This document shows, piece by piece, positions 1 to 8,502 of a stretch of 64,000 nt of DNA (position 1 is the first letter of the stretch; every line of letters begins with the position of its first letter). The notes under the pieces were generated by a model, which saw only the letters and a program-made list of their open reading frames with translations, made no database searches and was not told where the DNA came from. Source of the DNA: JBBATK01 sp040398805 (GTDB taxonomy: Bacteria; Bacteroidota; Ignavibacteria; Kapaibacteriales; NICIL-2). The stretch covers positions 16,560 to 80,559 of the forward strand of contig JBBATK010000012.1 of the NCBI GenBank assembly GCA_040398805.1, read 5' to 3'. The position numbers and the translations under genes are program-made.

Positions 1-709
1 CATGGTGGCACGAGGTGACCTGGGCGTGGAGATTCCGCCGGCACAGGTGCCGATGGAGCAGAAGCGCATCATCTCCCTTTGCAAGCAATACGCGAAGCCG
101 GTCATCACCGCCACGCAGATGCTCGAGTCCATGATCAAGAACCCGCGCCCGACCCGCGCGGAAGCCAGCGACGTAGCCAATGCCGTGCTCGACGGAACCG
201 ATGCCGTCATGCTCAGCGCCGAGACCTCCGTCGGGGCCTATCCTGTCGAAGCCATATCCTACATGCGACTCATCTGTACGGAAGCGGAGAAGTCCATGAA
301 CCTCGCCCACGTGCGGGTGGAACTGCAGGAGGAACATATCAACGCGCAAGCAAACACCCTGTCGGTGGCCGCCGCCGCCGCAACCATCGCCGAGCAACAA
401 CCCATCGACGGCATCGCCTCGCTCAGTTACTCGGGTCAGACCGCGCAACTCATCTCGAACCGACGTCCCCGAGCGCCCATCCTCGCGGTCACCTCGCAAG
501 TGGCCACGGCGCGACGGGTGGGACTCTCCTGGGGGGTGTACGGGTTCGTCGTCGACAAGGTGACGACCACCGACGATACCATCGAGCATATCAAGAAACT
601 TCTTGTCGGACGCGGGTATTTCCAGAAAGGCAATACCATCGTGTTCACCATCGGACGTCCGCTCGTGGCGCGCTCCCGCACGAACATGCTCTCCATAGAG
701 TCGCTCTAA
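1..709 (+). CDS. pyk: Pyruvate kinase, C-terminal part (5' end outside window)
   Basis: This is the last 235 residues of pyruvate kinase, the glycolytic enzyme that transfers phosphate from phosphoenolpyruvate to ADP. The window opens inside the (beta/alpha)8 barrel. Visible are the metal/substrate motif ARGDLGVEIP at the very start, the substrate-loop region TATQMLESMI followed by PRPTRAEASDVANAV, and DAVMLSAETSVGAYP. The remaining ~130 residues form the C-terminal alpha/beta domain. A full-length family member is about 470-480 residues, so roughly half the gene lies upstream. The gene converges on rho and the two share a bidirectional hairpin at 761-787. Nothing is broken in the visible part. 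Confidence 0.96.
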   Translation, partial: MVARGDLGVEIPPAQVPMEQKRIISLCKQYAKPVITATQMLESMIKNPRPTRAEASDVANAVLDGTDAVMLSAETSVGAYPVEAISYMRLICTEAEKSMNLAHVRVELQEEHINAQANTLSVAAAAATIAEQQPIDGIASLSYSGQTAQLISNRRPRAPILAVTSQVATARRVGLSWGVYGFVVDKVTTTDDTIEHIKKLLVGRGYFQKGNTIVFTIGRPLVARSRTNMLSIESL

Positions 710-752
710 GCGCGACTTCCGGACACGACACCGCCGCCCGTCTTCCCGACCA

Positions 753-796
753 TAAAAAAAAGCCCCGACGCCAGTGGCATCGGGGCTATGTTTTTT
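753..796. terminator. Bidirectional rho-independent terminator between pyk and rho
   Basis: An 8-bp perfect stem (761-768 with 780-787, AGCCCCGA/TCGGGGCT) with an 11-nt loop is flanked by an A tract on the left (753-760) and a T tract on the right (791-796). It can therefore stop transcripts arriving from pyk on the plus strand and from rho on the minus strand. Confidence 0.85.
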
Positions 797-814
797 CATC
801 ATGTCCGGTATCTC

Positions 815-2125
815 TTAGGAATTCATCGTCTGGAGGAATTCCTTGTTGGACTTGGTCTTGCTCATGCGGTCCAGCAGGGTTTCCATGGCCTCGACACTGC
901 CCATGTCGCTGAGGAACTTGCGCAGGATCCAGATTCGGTTGAGGTCATCGGGCGAAATGAGCAGGTCTTCCTTCCGCGTACCGGATTTGTTGACATCGAT
1001 GGCGGGGAAGATCCGACGCTCGGCGAGGCGACGATCGAGCACAAGCTCCATGTTGCCCGTTCCCTTGAACTCCTCGAAGATCACTTCATCCATGCGGCTG
1101 CCGGTGTCGATGAGCGCGGTGGCGATGATGGTGAGCGAGCCGCCCTCCTCCACGTTCCGTGCCGCACCGAAGAATCTCTTGGGCTTGTGCAACGCGTTGG
1201 CATCAACACCTCCGGAGAGGATCTTACCGGAGTGCGGGATGACGGTGTTGTGGGCGCGCGCAAGTCGCGTGATGGAGTCCAGAAGGATGACGACATCCTG
1301 CTTGGCTTCGATGAGACGCTTGGCTTTCTCCAGCACCATCTCGGCCACTTGGACGTGACGCTCGGGCTGTTCGTCGAAGGTGGAGGCGATCACCTCCGCC
1401 TTCACGGACCGTTGCATGTCCGTCACTTCCTCGGGACGTTCGTCGATGAGCAACACGATGAGCTTCACCTCCGGGTGATTGCGAGCGATGCTGTTGGCGA
1501 TCTTCTGCAGAAGGATGGTCTTACCGGACTTCGGCGGCGAGACGATCAAGCCGCGCTGACCTTTACCTATGGGACTCAAGAGGTCGATGATCCGCATGGG
1601 GAACTCGCTCTGCATCGTCTCCAACTTGAGTTGGCGTTCGGGATAGGTCGGCGTGAGGTTGTCGAAGATGGTGCGATCGCGCATCAGGTCCGGTTCCACG
1701 TAATTCACCGTCTCCACCTTGAGCAACGCGAAGAACCGCTCGCCTTCCTTGGGCGGACGGACGTGACCGCGAACGGTATCGCCGGTACGGAGTCCGAATT
1801 TCTTGATCTGGGACGGCGACACGTAGATGTCGTCCGGCGACGGCAGATAGTTGTAATCCGCCGAGCGGAGGAATCCGTATCCGTCGGGAAGCACTTCAAG
1901 AACTCCCGTGCTGACCGTGACACCCTCGGTGTGTTGCTCTTTCATCTGAAGGGCGGATTGCGCCTCGATGATGCGGAAGATGAGTTCCTGTTTCCGAAGG
2001 TCGGAGGTATCGGGGATATCCAGCGCTTTGGCGATGCGCGTGAGCTCGGCGATCTTGTGCGTCTTGAGCTCGTTGATATCGATGACGGTGGGGACCTGTG
2101 TGGTCGGTTGTTCTGCTCTGGGCAT
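815..2125 (-). CDS. rho: Transcription termination factor Rho
   Basis: Rho is the hexameric RNA-dependent ATPase/translocase that terminates transcription. The 436-aa length is typical. Residues ~15-60 are the helical Rho N-terminal domain. Residues ~70-140 are the cold-shock-like primary RNA-binding domain (GFLRSADYNYLPSPDDIYVS). The ATPase core follows, with Walker A PPKSGKT at ~197-203, the catalytic-glutamate segment IDERPEE at ~227-233, Walker B plus SITRLAR at ~279-290, and the arginine-rich DRRLAERRIFPAID near 365. ATG at 2125 is the only sensible start. No long acidic or Asn-rich insertion of the kind seen in some Bacteroidota Rho proteins is present. The gene lies downstream of mraZ-rsmH on the same strand, with a 319-nt leader and its own candidate promoter. 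Confidence 0.97.
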   Translation of the reverse strand: MPRAEQPTTQVPTVIDINELKTHKIAELTRIAKALDIPDTSDLRKQELIFRIIEAQSALQMKEQHTEGVTVSTGVLEVLPDGYGFLRSADYNYLPSPDDIYVSPSQIKKFGLRTGDTVRGHVRPPKEGERFFALLKVETVNYVEPDLMRDRTIFDNLTPTYPERQLKLETMQSEFPMRIIDLLSPIGKGQRGLIVSPPKSGKTILLQKIANSIARNHPEVKLIVLLIDERPEEVTDMQRSVKAEVIASTFDEQPERHVQVAEMVLEKAKRLIEAKQDVVILLDSITRLARAHNTVIPHSGKILSGGVDANALHKPKRFFGAARNVEEGGSLTIIATALIDTGSRMDEVIFEEFKGTGNMELVLDRRLAERRIFPAIDVNKSGTRKEDLLISPDDLNRIWILRKFLSDMGSVEAMETLLDRMSKTKSNKEFLQTMNS

Positions 2126-2444
2126 GATGAAGTGAAGAGGGTGAAAGAAATATCGGTGGAATGGAATCGCTCCGGGTCATCACGGACGACGGTTCACTGC
2201 GAGAAAGCGTTGCGGAGTCGTATCGTATCGACGTCGCTCAGGGAGACCGTTGGCGGAAAACCGTCAGGGTGACTGCCTTTGAACGAACAGGTTACGGCCA
2301 CGAAGTGATTCTACCGGGAACGTTTTGAAGATTGGCCCTACGTGCAACTGGAAGTGATGTGTTGCGCCGGCGCTTCGAGGCAGTGCAAAGTAGCACGCGA
2401 TGATAAATGGGCAAAACACTATTTCGAAATGGAAACACGCGACG
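2126..2444 (-). other. Intergenic leader between rsmH and rho, no gene seen
   Basis: This 319-bp stretch between the rsmH stop and the rho start has no convincing reading frame on either strand. It contains a candidate -33/-7 promoter on the minus strand (2386-2416), which would give rho a long 5' leader of about 250 nt. No recognised riboswitch was identified by eye. Confidence 0.5.
2386..2416 (-). promoter_or_regulatory. Candidate Bacteroidota-type promoter for rho
   Basis: On the minus strand, TTTTG (2416-2412) is followed after 19 nt by TACTTTG (2392-2386). This resembles the TTTG / TAnnTTTG pair of the Bacteroidota housekeeping sigma factor, though the -7 box is one T short. The rho ATG is about 260 nt further on. 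Confidence 0.45.
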
Positions 2445-3443
2445 TCATGCCTTGCGCTCCACCACGCGGATCTTGGCGCTCCGGGCCCGCGGGTTCCGCG
2501 CTATCTCTTCGTCCGATGGAAGCAAGGGCTTGGGCGTGCACAACCGCAAGGGTGCGATGATTTCCGTATCGCCGGGAAAGGTGGGCCGGTGGTCGGCCGA
2601 TTCCCGCTTGAAGATGGTCTTCACGATGCGGTCTTCCAGCGAGTGGTAGGTGATGACCACGATGCGACCGCCGGGAGCGAGTAACGGAATGACGCACTCC
2701 AAGGTGTCGCGGAGCACGTCGAGCTCGCGGTTCACGGCGATGCGGAACGCCTGGAACACACGGGCCAGTGCCGATGCGAACACCGGTGGAGGAACGGATT
2801 CCTCCACCAATGTGCGTACGTCGAGTGTGGTAGTGATTGGTGCAATGCTGCGCCGGTGAATAATCGATGTGGCTATTCTCCTGGCAAACTTCTCTTCGCC
2901 GTACTCCCGCAAGATCCTTTCGATGTCCTGCGCCGATGCCGTATTCACGATATCGGCCGCTGTCGGTCCGCTCCCCCCGAAGCGCATATCCAACGCCGCC
3001 TCGAACCTGTGGCTGATCCCTTGCGCGGGATGATCCAACTGGTACGAGGACACACCGAGATCCAGCAAGAGTCCGCTGATTCCCTTCCACGGTCCTGCCA
3101 CCACTTCCTTATGCGTGCATACCTCCGAATAGTTCGCATGAACTATCCGTATCCGCGATTCCTCACCGCGCTCAAGCTCATCGGCGAATGCCCCCCGACA
3201 TTCATCAATGGCTTGCTTGTCTGCATCGAAACATACCAGGCGACCACGTTGTCGTACCTTCCTCAGTATTTCAGCTGCATGCCCGCCGCCGCCTAATGTT
3301 CCGTCTACATACAATCCATCTGGATCCGTCATCAGCCATTCCAGTGTTTCGCGAAGCATCACCGGAATGTGATACACGTCTTTGCTTCGTTCGTCAGCTT
3401 TCACCGCTCTGCCTCCTGCCGCGCCCGCATCGTCTGCACTCAT
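2445..3443 (-). CDS. rsmH: 16S rRNA (cytosine(1402)-N4)-methyltransferase RsmH
   Basis: RsmH (MraW) methylates N4 of C1402 in the 16S rRNA decoding centre using S-adenosylmethionine. At 332 aa it is a normal length. After a ~20-residue variable N-terminus come HIPVMLRETLEWL, the SAM-binding glycine loop DGTLGGGGHA (~43-52), LLLDLGVSSYQLD with the following hydrophobic core, and near the C-terminus LAPGGRIVVITYHSLEDRIVK, all family hallmarks. It sits 19 bp after mraZ, the usual start of the dcw (division and cell wall) cluster, but ftsL, ftsI and the mur genes do not follow; the next gene is rho. Confidence 0.97.
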   Translation of the reverse strand: MSADDAGAAGGRAVKADERSKDVYHIPVMLRETLEWLMTDPDGLYVDGTLGGGGHAAEILRKVRQRGRLVCFDADKQAIDECRGAFADELERGEESRIRIVHANYSEVCTHKEVVAGPWKGISGLLLDLGVSSYQLDHPAQGISHRFEAALDMRFGGSGPTAADIVNTASAQDIERILREYGEEKFARRIATSIIHRRSIAPITTTLDVRTLVEESVPPPVFASALARVFQAFRIAVNRELDVLRDTLECVIPLLAPGGRIVVITYHSLEDRIVKTIFKRESADHRPTFPGDTEIIAPLRLCTPKPLLPSDEEIARNPRARSAKIRVVERKA

Positions 3444-3462
3444 GCCTTTGCCCTCTGGTGGG

Positions 3463-3903
3463 TTACTGCATTACTGTTGCAGCGATCTGCTCGTAGGTCT
3501 CGGTGAAACTGTTCTGATACTTCTCGAATTCCTCGGGGTTCCACAACTCGATGCGGTCCATCACCCCGACGATCGTGACTCTGTTCGATATTCCCGCGTA
3601 ATCCAAATGGCGTTTCGGAATGGCGATACGCTGCTGACCGTCCATCACCACTTCATCACACCAGGAAAGGATCATGCGCAAGAAGTAACGGTCCTTCTCA
3701 GCGCTGTGGTTCAGCTGCTGCAACCGCTCTTCGTACTTCTTCCAGTCCTCCATCGGGAACGCCTCGATACACTTGTTCGTTCCCCGCGTAATCACAAAGG
3801 TGTCGTTGGACTCAGGCGTCATCACGCGACGCATCTTGAGCGGGATGTTCACCCTGCCCTTGGCATCGATCGAGTACGCTTCTTGTCCCTTGAATCCCGG
3901 CAT
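3463..3903 (-). CDS. mraZ: MraZ, AbrB-fold regulator of the dcw operon
   Basis: MraZ is a ring-forming DNA-binding regulator with two SpoVT/AbrB-like domains that normally controls its own dcw operon. The 146-aa product starting at MPGFKGQEAYSID has the expected two halves: YSIDAKGRVNIPLKMR (first domain) and DGQQRIAIPKRHLDYAG (second). A longer frame reaching 3972 exists, but its extra 23 residues run across a candidate -7 box and are not family-like, so ATG at 3903 was chosen. rsmH follows 19 bp downstream. Confidence 0.94.
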   Translation of the reverse strand: MPGFKGQEAYSIDAKGRVNIPLKMRRVMTPESNDTFVITRGTNKCIEAFPMEDWKKYEERLQQLNHSAEKDRYFLRMILSWCDEVVMDGQQRIAIPKRHLDYAGISNRVTIVGVMDRIELWNPEEFEKYQNSFTETYEQIAATVMQ

Positions 3904-3938
3904 GATGCCGTCCTTACTCTGTGATTTTTTACGACGCG

Positions 3939-3946
3939 CAAAGATA
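3939..3946 (-). promoter_or_regulatory. Candidate -7 box (TATCTTTG) of mraZ
   Basis: A perfect TAnnTTTG match on the minus strand, 35 nt before the mraZ ATG. No good TTTG partner lies at the ideal -33 distance; a TTG is 15 nt upstream. Confidence 0.45.
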
Positions 3947-4192
3947 CAGGGAATCGGCACACAATCTCCCACTTTTCACCACAATTTGACATTTCCCGCG
4001 AAAAAACTTTTACACAACCCGTTTTTTCGTTGTTTTTGCGCACTCACCTCCGCCGCCCATCGAGAAAATCTCCCACTCCCTCCCCTCGTTTCCTCCGTTT
4101 GCTCGTCCATAAGCGTTGTTTTCCCGCGCATGTTGCCGTGGGGGAGATTGTGGGGAATGTTCCTCGCTTGGCAGCAACGCACCGCCGGTAGG

Positions 4193-4242
4193 ACAAAAAA
4201 AATCCCGATGACGGGGTGGTCATCGGGACGTTTTTCTCTTTT
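4193..4242. terminator. Bidirectional rho-independent terminator
   Basis: A perfect 10-bp stem (TCCCGATGAC at 4203-4212 with GTCATCGGGA at 4219-4228) and 6-nt loop, with an A tract to the left and TTTTT plus a further TTTT run to the right. It ends the nitroreductase transcript on the minus strand and insulates mraZ. Confidence 0.85.
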
Positions 4243-4301
4243 CTACTGTCGACGCGTTTGCTCGTTCTCTTCCGGAGTTCTCGCGTGGAGACACCGCCGT
4301 C

Positions 4302-4910
4302 TTACCCGGCGGATGCGTCCTGAGCGAACGGCGAGGCGGTGAAGGCGAACTGCGAGGTGGGCTTACGGGTTCGCGGACGCAATTCCCGCTCACGATCGGC
4401 CTCGTCGGCGAGCGCCAGGTCGCCACGATACCCCAGGGCGATGATCGCCGAGATGTCGTGGCCGTCGGGAACGAGGAACGTCTCCCGGACCTTATTCATG
4501 TCGTACCCGCCCATCATCCGACCATAGATATCCATGGTCTGCGCCTGCAGCAACAAGGTGGCATTCGCCATCCCGATATCGTGATGCGCGAAACGATTGG
4601 TGCCTCCCTTCGCCGTCTTCGTATTCACGACCGAGACGACAAGGGCTGCGGCGTTCTTCGCCCATCCCTGGTTCCCTTCGTTCAGGCAGGAAAGGATGGC
4701 ATTGAAGGTATCGCCGCCGCGACGGTCGTAGATGTACGACCACGGCTGTACATTGGAACTGCTCGCCGCCCACGACGCCGCCTCGAACAAGGTCCGAAGG
4801 TCCGCATCGTCGATGAGGGCGGGTGAATAGATGCGCGGACTGTACCGGCCGCGGATGAAGGCGGCGACTGCCGATGTGGTTTGCTCTTCCTGCACGTTCG
4901 ATGTACTCAT
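4302..4910 (-). CDS. Nitroreductase-family FMN oxidoreductase
   Basis: A 202-aa protein of the nitroreductase superfamily, whose members use FMN and NAD(P)H to reduce nitro compounds, quinones or flavins. Visible hallmarks are the N-terminal RGRYSPRIYSP with downstream LFEAASWAASSSNVQPWSYI (FMN phosphate/ring region), a central HHDIGMANATLLLQAQTMDIYGRMMGG (dimer and flavin contacts) and the C-terminal ISAIIALGYRGD, which matches the family's conserved GYP/GYR-type segment. Length is typical. It is a single-gene unit with a strong terminator after it. The physiological substrate cannot be read from sequence. Confidence 0.9.
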   Translation of the reverse strand: MSTSNVQEEQTTSAVAAFIRGRYSPRIYSPALIDDADLRTLFEAASWAASSSNVQPWSYIYDRRGGDTFNAILSCLNEGNQGWAKNAAALVVSVVNTKTAKGGTNRFAHHDIGMANATLLLQAQTMDIYGRMMGGYDMNKVRETFLVPDGHDISAIIALGYRGDLALADEADRERELRPRTRKPTSQFAFTASPFAQDASAG

Positions 4911-5100
4911 GATGGTCTGGATCCGTTGGGTTCACGTGAATGGTGTGCGGCACGGTGTCTCCGCATCGCAACGACAGGCATAAACGGACGGAAAGGGATT
5001 TTATGATACGAAGGCGCAAGAAAGGGCGGGCGCAGCGGAGAAACCCGGCCGTACGCATGCCTGCCCTGCACACCGCATGAACACTGGCATCTCAAGAATT

Positions 5101-7350
5101 TCAGAGGGATATATCCGCTTGGAGCGAGAGGGAGCGGGTGGGCGCAAGATTACCCGGCACCTCCACGTAGTAATAGTCGAAGATGTTCCGCGCGTTCAGA
5201 GTGAATCGCATGGGAAGCGACAGTGCGGATTCCGCATTGAACAGGATTCGGGCATCCACGACATGCACGGGTACGCGCACATCCGCATTGACGACCAATC
5301 CCAGATTGCCGAGCCGCTCGTCCACTTCCACTTGTCGCGACAGGTACCGGTAGTCCATTTGGAAACCCCATGCGTCCACCGACGCCATGATGCGGGAAGT
5401 CCACATGATGTTATGCCGGAACAGAAGATCCCGTCCCGTCGTCAGGTTCTGCGGCGACATGGCAAGGACCGATGTCTCGATGCCCAGACCTTTCATAAGC
5501 CAGGTCCGCAGTGCCGCTTCGACCCCCTGGATGCGTGCCTGCGTGATGTTGATGAACTGTATCTCCGAACGCGTGGCATCCACGACGAACTGCGGCTCGA
5601 TGAGGTTGGTGAGGTCGTTTTGGAAAACGGCGGCTTCGAACGACACCGGCAGCGGCCCCACGTTGAAGGAGTAATCGCCACCGATTTCCGCGGACCAGCC
5701 TGTTTCGGGACGCAGGAGAGGATTACGGCCGACGGTGAATCCCGAAAAGCGGATGCTCGCAAAGCGCTCCAGTACTGCCGGCGCGCGGAACGCACGTCCG
5801 ATGTTCGCCCGCAGGGCGCCCGCATCACCGAGCTTGTAGCTCACCCCGAACTTCGGAGAGATCTCGTTGTTGATCGCCTCGCCCACCGTACTCTCGCGGT
5901 CGTATCGCACACCGAAGGTCGTGATGCATCGCGATCCGATATTCCACTCGCTTTGCACATACGCCGAAAGGAAACTCTGCGTCTTGGGTCCGCGCGTCTG
6001 CGGCGACACCACGTCGTTGTAACTACCGGTCACGCCGCACGTGAGTGCCACTGCATCGAGCACTTGCGAAGTGATCTGGACTTCGGCCACGGAAGCACCG
6101 GCATCGGATGACATGAACGAACCGCTATCGCGCGGCGCCGTGTTGCGGTACCATGTCTGGAACCGGCTGAGACGTCCGACGAGGAACGACGTCGTCGAGA
6201 GACGCTCCGTCCACTCCGCACCCACGGCCGCCTTGTTCGAGAAGATGCGCAATCCGGAGTCCGCCGATACCGCCGGTGTCGTGGCGAATCGGACATTCCG
6301 CCAGTTCACCCAATTGGCGCGGTCCTCATAGGCGAACTGACCGAAGACCATGAAGCGGGAGGTCGCCGTCGGCTCCGTGGCGAACTTCGCATAGAGGTTG
6401 GATCGTCGTGAATCGTTGGACTGCAAGTGCGTGTCGTCCGTGCGAATTCCCGCCGTTGCAATGACACTGCTCTTGCCGAATGCCTGACCGTAACTGAGGT
6501 CCGCACCCCGCTGCTGAAGAAGGTCTTTCGACCAGTCCCATTCATCGTAGCGCGGTCGGGTGTACACACCCTGCACCAGTCGCAGCTTGAAGGCGGCATC
6601 GCCCTGCGGATCTTTCGTAATGACATTCACGACGCCGCCGATGGCGCTTGAACCGTACAGGGCGGACCCCGAGCCCTTCACCACTTCGATACGCTCCGTG
6701 GCAAAAAGCGGTAGCGCATCGAACGACATGTCGGCATTGTCGGCAGAGAGCAAAGGAAAGTTATCCAGGAGCAACGTGGTGCGCGAGCCGAGTCCGTAGG
6801 CGAACCCCGATGCTCCACGGATGTTCACCTGGTTTTGGGAGACATTCACTCCCGGAACATACCGCAGCACTTCGTCCAGCTTCGTCGCCGTCCTATCCCC
6901 GATCGCCGCCGCATCGATGACGGCGATGCTCAACGGGACGTCCTGCACCGCCTGCACGCGCTTGTTGGCGCTCACCACCACTTCCGTCGTCTTCACGGCC
7001 TGCGGCACAAGGAGGACCGTACACTCCACCGTATCGCTCGCTGGGACGCGCACCCTTCGCAATGCTCGGCGATAGCCAAGATAGGTGACATCGATCGTGC
7101 GGTCGCCGGCAGGGACGTTCCTGACGAGCCACGTACCATCGGTGCCCGCGATCGCGCCCACGGTGGTGCCCGCCACTCGCACATGCGCTCCCTTCGTCCC
7201 TTCCCCGGATACGGAGTCCAGGATGCGGCCACGAATCACGCCGGTGGACGGAACGGACCTGCCTTGCGCATGAAGGGCGTCGCTGAGGAAAAGAGACATG
7301 AGGCACGCGCTTGCAAGCGAGAACAGGACGATCGTGCGGGCTCTATGCAT
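5101..7350 (-). CDS. TonB-dependent outer-membrane receptor with CarboxypepD_reg-like N-domain
   Basis: A 749-aa outer-membrane receptor for TonB-powered uptake. A signal peptide (~1-30, ending DALHAQG) is followed by a carboxypeptidase-regulatory-like beta-sandwich (GVIRGRILDSVSGEGTKGA, ~35-115), a plug domain (VVVSANKRVQAVQDVPLSIAVID to GSALYGSSAIGGVVNVITK, ~125-245) and a long beta-barrel ending RSLSLQADISL with a terminal aromatic-poor strand. The N-terminal extra domain is characteristic of Bacteroidota receptors, but no SusD partner is adjacent. ATG at 7350 with GAGGA 9 nt upstream is preferred to a GTG at 7365. It lies 18 bp after a lipoprotein gene, so the two probably work together. 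The ligand is unknown. Confidence 0.93.
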   Translation of the reverse strand: MHRARTIVLFSLASACLMSLFLSDALHAQGRSVPSTGVIRGRILDSVSGEGTKGAHVRVAGTTVGAIAGTDGTWLVRNVPAGDRTIDVTYLGYRRALRRVRVPASDTVECTVLLVPQAVKTTEVVVSANKRVQAVQDVPLSIAVIDAAAIGDRTATKLDEVLRYVPGVNVSQNQVNIRGASGFAYGLGSRTTLLLDNFPLLSADNADMSFDALPLFATERIEVVKGSGSALYGSSAIGGVVNVITKDPQGDAAFKLRLVQGVYTRPRYDEWDWSKDLLQQRGADLSYGQAFGKSSVIATAGIRTDDTHLQSNDSRRSNLYAKFATEPTATSRFMVFGQFAYEDRANWVNWRNVRFATTPAVSADSGLRIFSNKAAVGAEWTERLSTTSFLVGRLSRFQTWYRNTAPRDSGSFMSSDAGASVAEVQITSQVLDAVALTCGVTGSYNDVVSPQTRGPKTQSFLSAYVQSEWNIGSRCITTFGVRYDRESTVGEAINNEISPKFGVSYKLGDAGALRANIGRAFRAPAVLERFASIRFSGFTVGRNPLLRPETGWSAEIGGDYSFNVGPLPVSFEAAVFQNDLTNLIEPQFVVDATRSEIQFINITQARIQGVEAALRTWLMKGLGIETSVLAMSPQNLTTGRDLLFRHNIMWTSRIMASVDAWGFQMDYRYLSRQVEVDERLGNLGLVVNADVRVPVHVVDARILFNAESALSLPMRFTLNARNIFDYYYVEVPGNLAPTRSLSLQADISL

Positions 7351-7368
7351 ACGGGGTATCCTCACTGT

Positions 7369-7929
7369 TTAGCGGATGAACGGTTGAGGCGGGATGCGGA
7401 GGAAGTCCACGTCAATGGTCATGGTATCCACGATAAGTCCGGGCGTCGCGCGAAGACTGCGCGGCGTGAACAAGGAGTCCATGGAGTACAGGCCCACCAC
7501 GCGCCAGTCGGAAAACAGATTCGAACCATACTGTTGTCCTACGGCGATGTACTGCAACAACACCGAGGAATCCGCTATCTGCACTTGCGGGACATCGAAA
7601 GTGAACGGCATCTCGGCTTTATAGGAAGTATCAAGCAAAGACGTGCTGAAGAACGCTTCACCCTGCGCAAGCGTCTGCACAAGGTTCGTATCCCGCGGTA
7701 TCATCTTGAACGCAACCACGCGGAGATCGTAGAGACTGTCTTTGGGAGGGAAATTCTGCGGACCCGCGCCACGCACGAAACGCACTCTGCCACTGATGCT
7801 GGCGCTTCCTGCATAGTCCGCCGGATCGATACCGCCGCTGCATCCCGCATGGAACGCGCCGGCCACGAGCATCACAATGACGAGCGCCGCTCGGCAACGA
7901 AGGATGGTATCACATGGTAATCCGCGCAT
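7369..7929 (-). CDS. Putative lipoprotein co-transcribed with TonB receptor
   Basis: A 186-aa protein with an N-terminal hydrophobic segment and a lipobox (FHAGC), so probably lipidated and anchored in the membrane. The mature part is acidic to neutral and predicted beta-rich (ASISGRVRFVRGAGPQNFP, then DLRVVAFKMIPRDTN), resembling a small carboxypeptidase-regulatory or surface accessory fold, but no family was recognised. ATG at 7929 with GGGAG 7 nt upstream was chosen over a TTG two codons earlier. It sits between a MazG-like gene (15 bp upstream) and the TonB receptor (18 bp downstream), which suggests a partner or regulator of the receptor. Confidence 0.75.
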   Translation of the reverse strand: MRGLPCDTILRCRAALVIVMLVAGAFHAGCSGGIDPADYAGSASISGRVRFVRGAGPQNFPPKDSLYDLRVVAFKMIPRDTNLVQTLAQGEAFFSTSLLDTSYKAEMPFTFDVPQVQIADSSVLLQYIAVGQQYGSNLFSDWRVVGLYSMDSLFTPRSLRATPGLIVDTMTIDVDFLRIPPQPFIR

Positions 7930-7944
7930 GTTCAACTCCCGGCG

Positions 7945-8304
7945 TTAATATATCTCACCACGACGCTCGCACTCGGCTCTCTTCGCCTCTATGCGCGCAA
8001 GCTTGAATCTCACCGCCGCACCCAAGTCGATTCCTCGGGCGTTGGCATAATTCATGAGCGCGATGCAGACATCCGCCGCTTCGTCGGCGATATGGACATC
8101 ATCGATCGTCTTCCCTTTCCATCGCTTCTTCTCTAGGTTCGCCAATTCGCCGGCCTCGCCGCAAAGCTCCAGGCAGAAGAACTCGGGACTGCGCTCGGGG
8201 AAATGCGCGGACTGATACGCATGGAATGACTGCTGCACAGCGTGAAGTCCGGCCTGCGCCGTTTCCTGAAGACCGACCGCAAGGGATGGCTGCGATGACG
8301 ACAT
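7945..8304 (-). CDS. MazG-like nucleotide pyrophosphohydrolase
   Basis: A 119-aa all-alpha NTP-pyrophosphohydrolase of the MazG/dCTPase type, which hydrolyses (d)NTPs to monophosphate and pyrophosphate. The metal-binding signature is visible: LELCGEAGELANLEKKRW supplies the first Glu pair and DEAADVCIAL the second E-x-x-D group, with the intervening basic WKGKTIDD. It is about the size of single-domain MazG proteins. ATG at 8304 has GGAGG 9 nt upstream; the longer frame up to 8379 starts across a candidate promoter. It is the first gene of the minus-strand set MazG-lipoprotein-TonB receptor; the functional link is unclear. Confidence 0.82.
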   Translation of the reverse strand: MSSSQPSLAVGLQETAQAGLHAVQQSFHAYQSAHFPERSPEFFCLELCGEAGELANLEKKRWKGKTIDDVHIADEAADVCIALMNYANARGIDLGAAVRFKLARIEAKRAECERRGEIY

Positions 8305-8502
8305 GAGGATGTTCCTCCGTAAATGGCGATGCAGCGCGGGCGACCACGCCGGGAACCTGTGTGTGAGAACCGACGTCAAAATACAATCGAAGCGCGAACG
8401 GCACGGTCATCGGTTTCCACCGTTGACACGACAAACGACGTCGCGCGCCCACAAGACGGTTCCATGGGCGGGTAAGGGAATGGACTCGGGAGAATGCTCG
8501 GG

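Larger units (their letters stand above)
3904..4301 (-). other. mraZ upstream region: candidate promoter, GGGAG motifs, terminator
   Basis: This 398-bp gene-free region lies between the nitroreductase stop and the mraZ start. It holds a TATCTTTG box 35 nt from the mraZ ATG and two minus-strand copies of GTGGGAGA (3965-3972 and 4069-4076). A GTGGGG-type pair also lies on the plus strand at 4139-4155. In other bacteria MraZ binds TGGG-containing direct repeats upstream of its own gene, so these may be operators, but their spacing is irregular. The distal end holds a bidirectional hairpin (4203-4228). No coding potential was seen. Confidence 0.5.

Noticed and set aside
788..2272. 494-codon plus-strand open frame
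   Set aside because: It is antisense to rho, which is unmistakable; the composition is that of a reverse-strand shadow.
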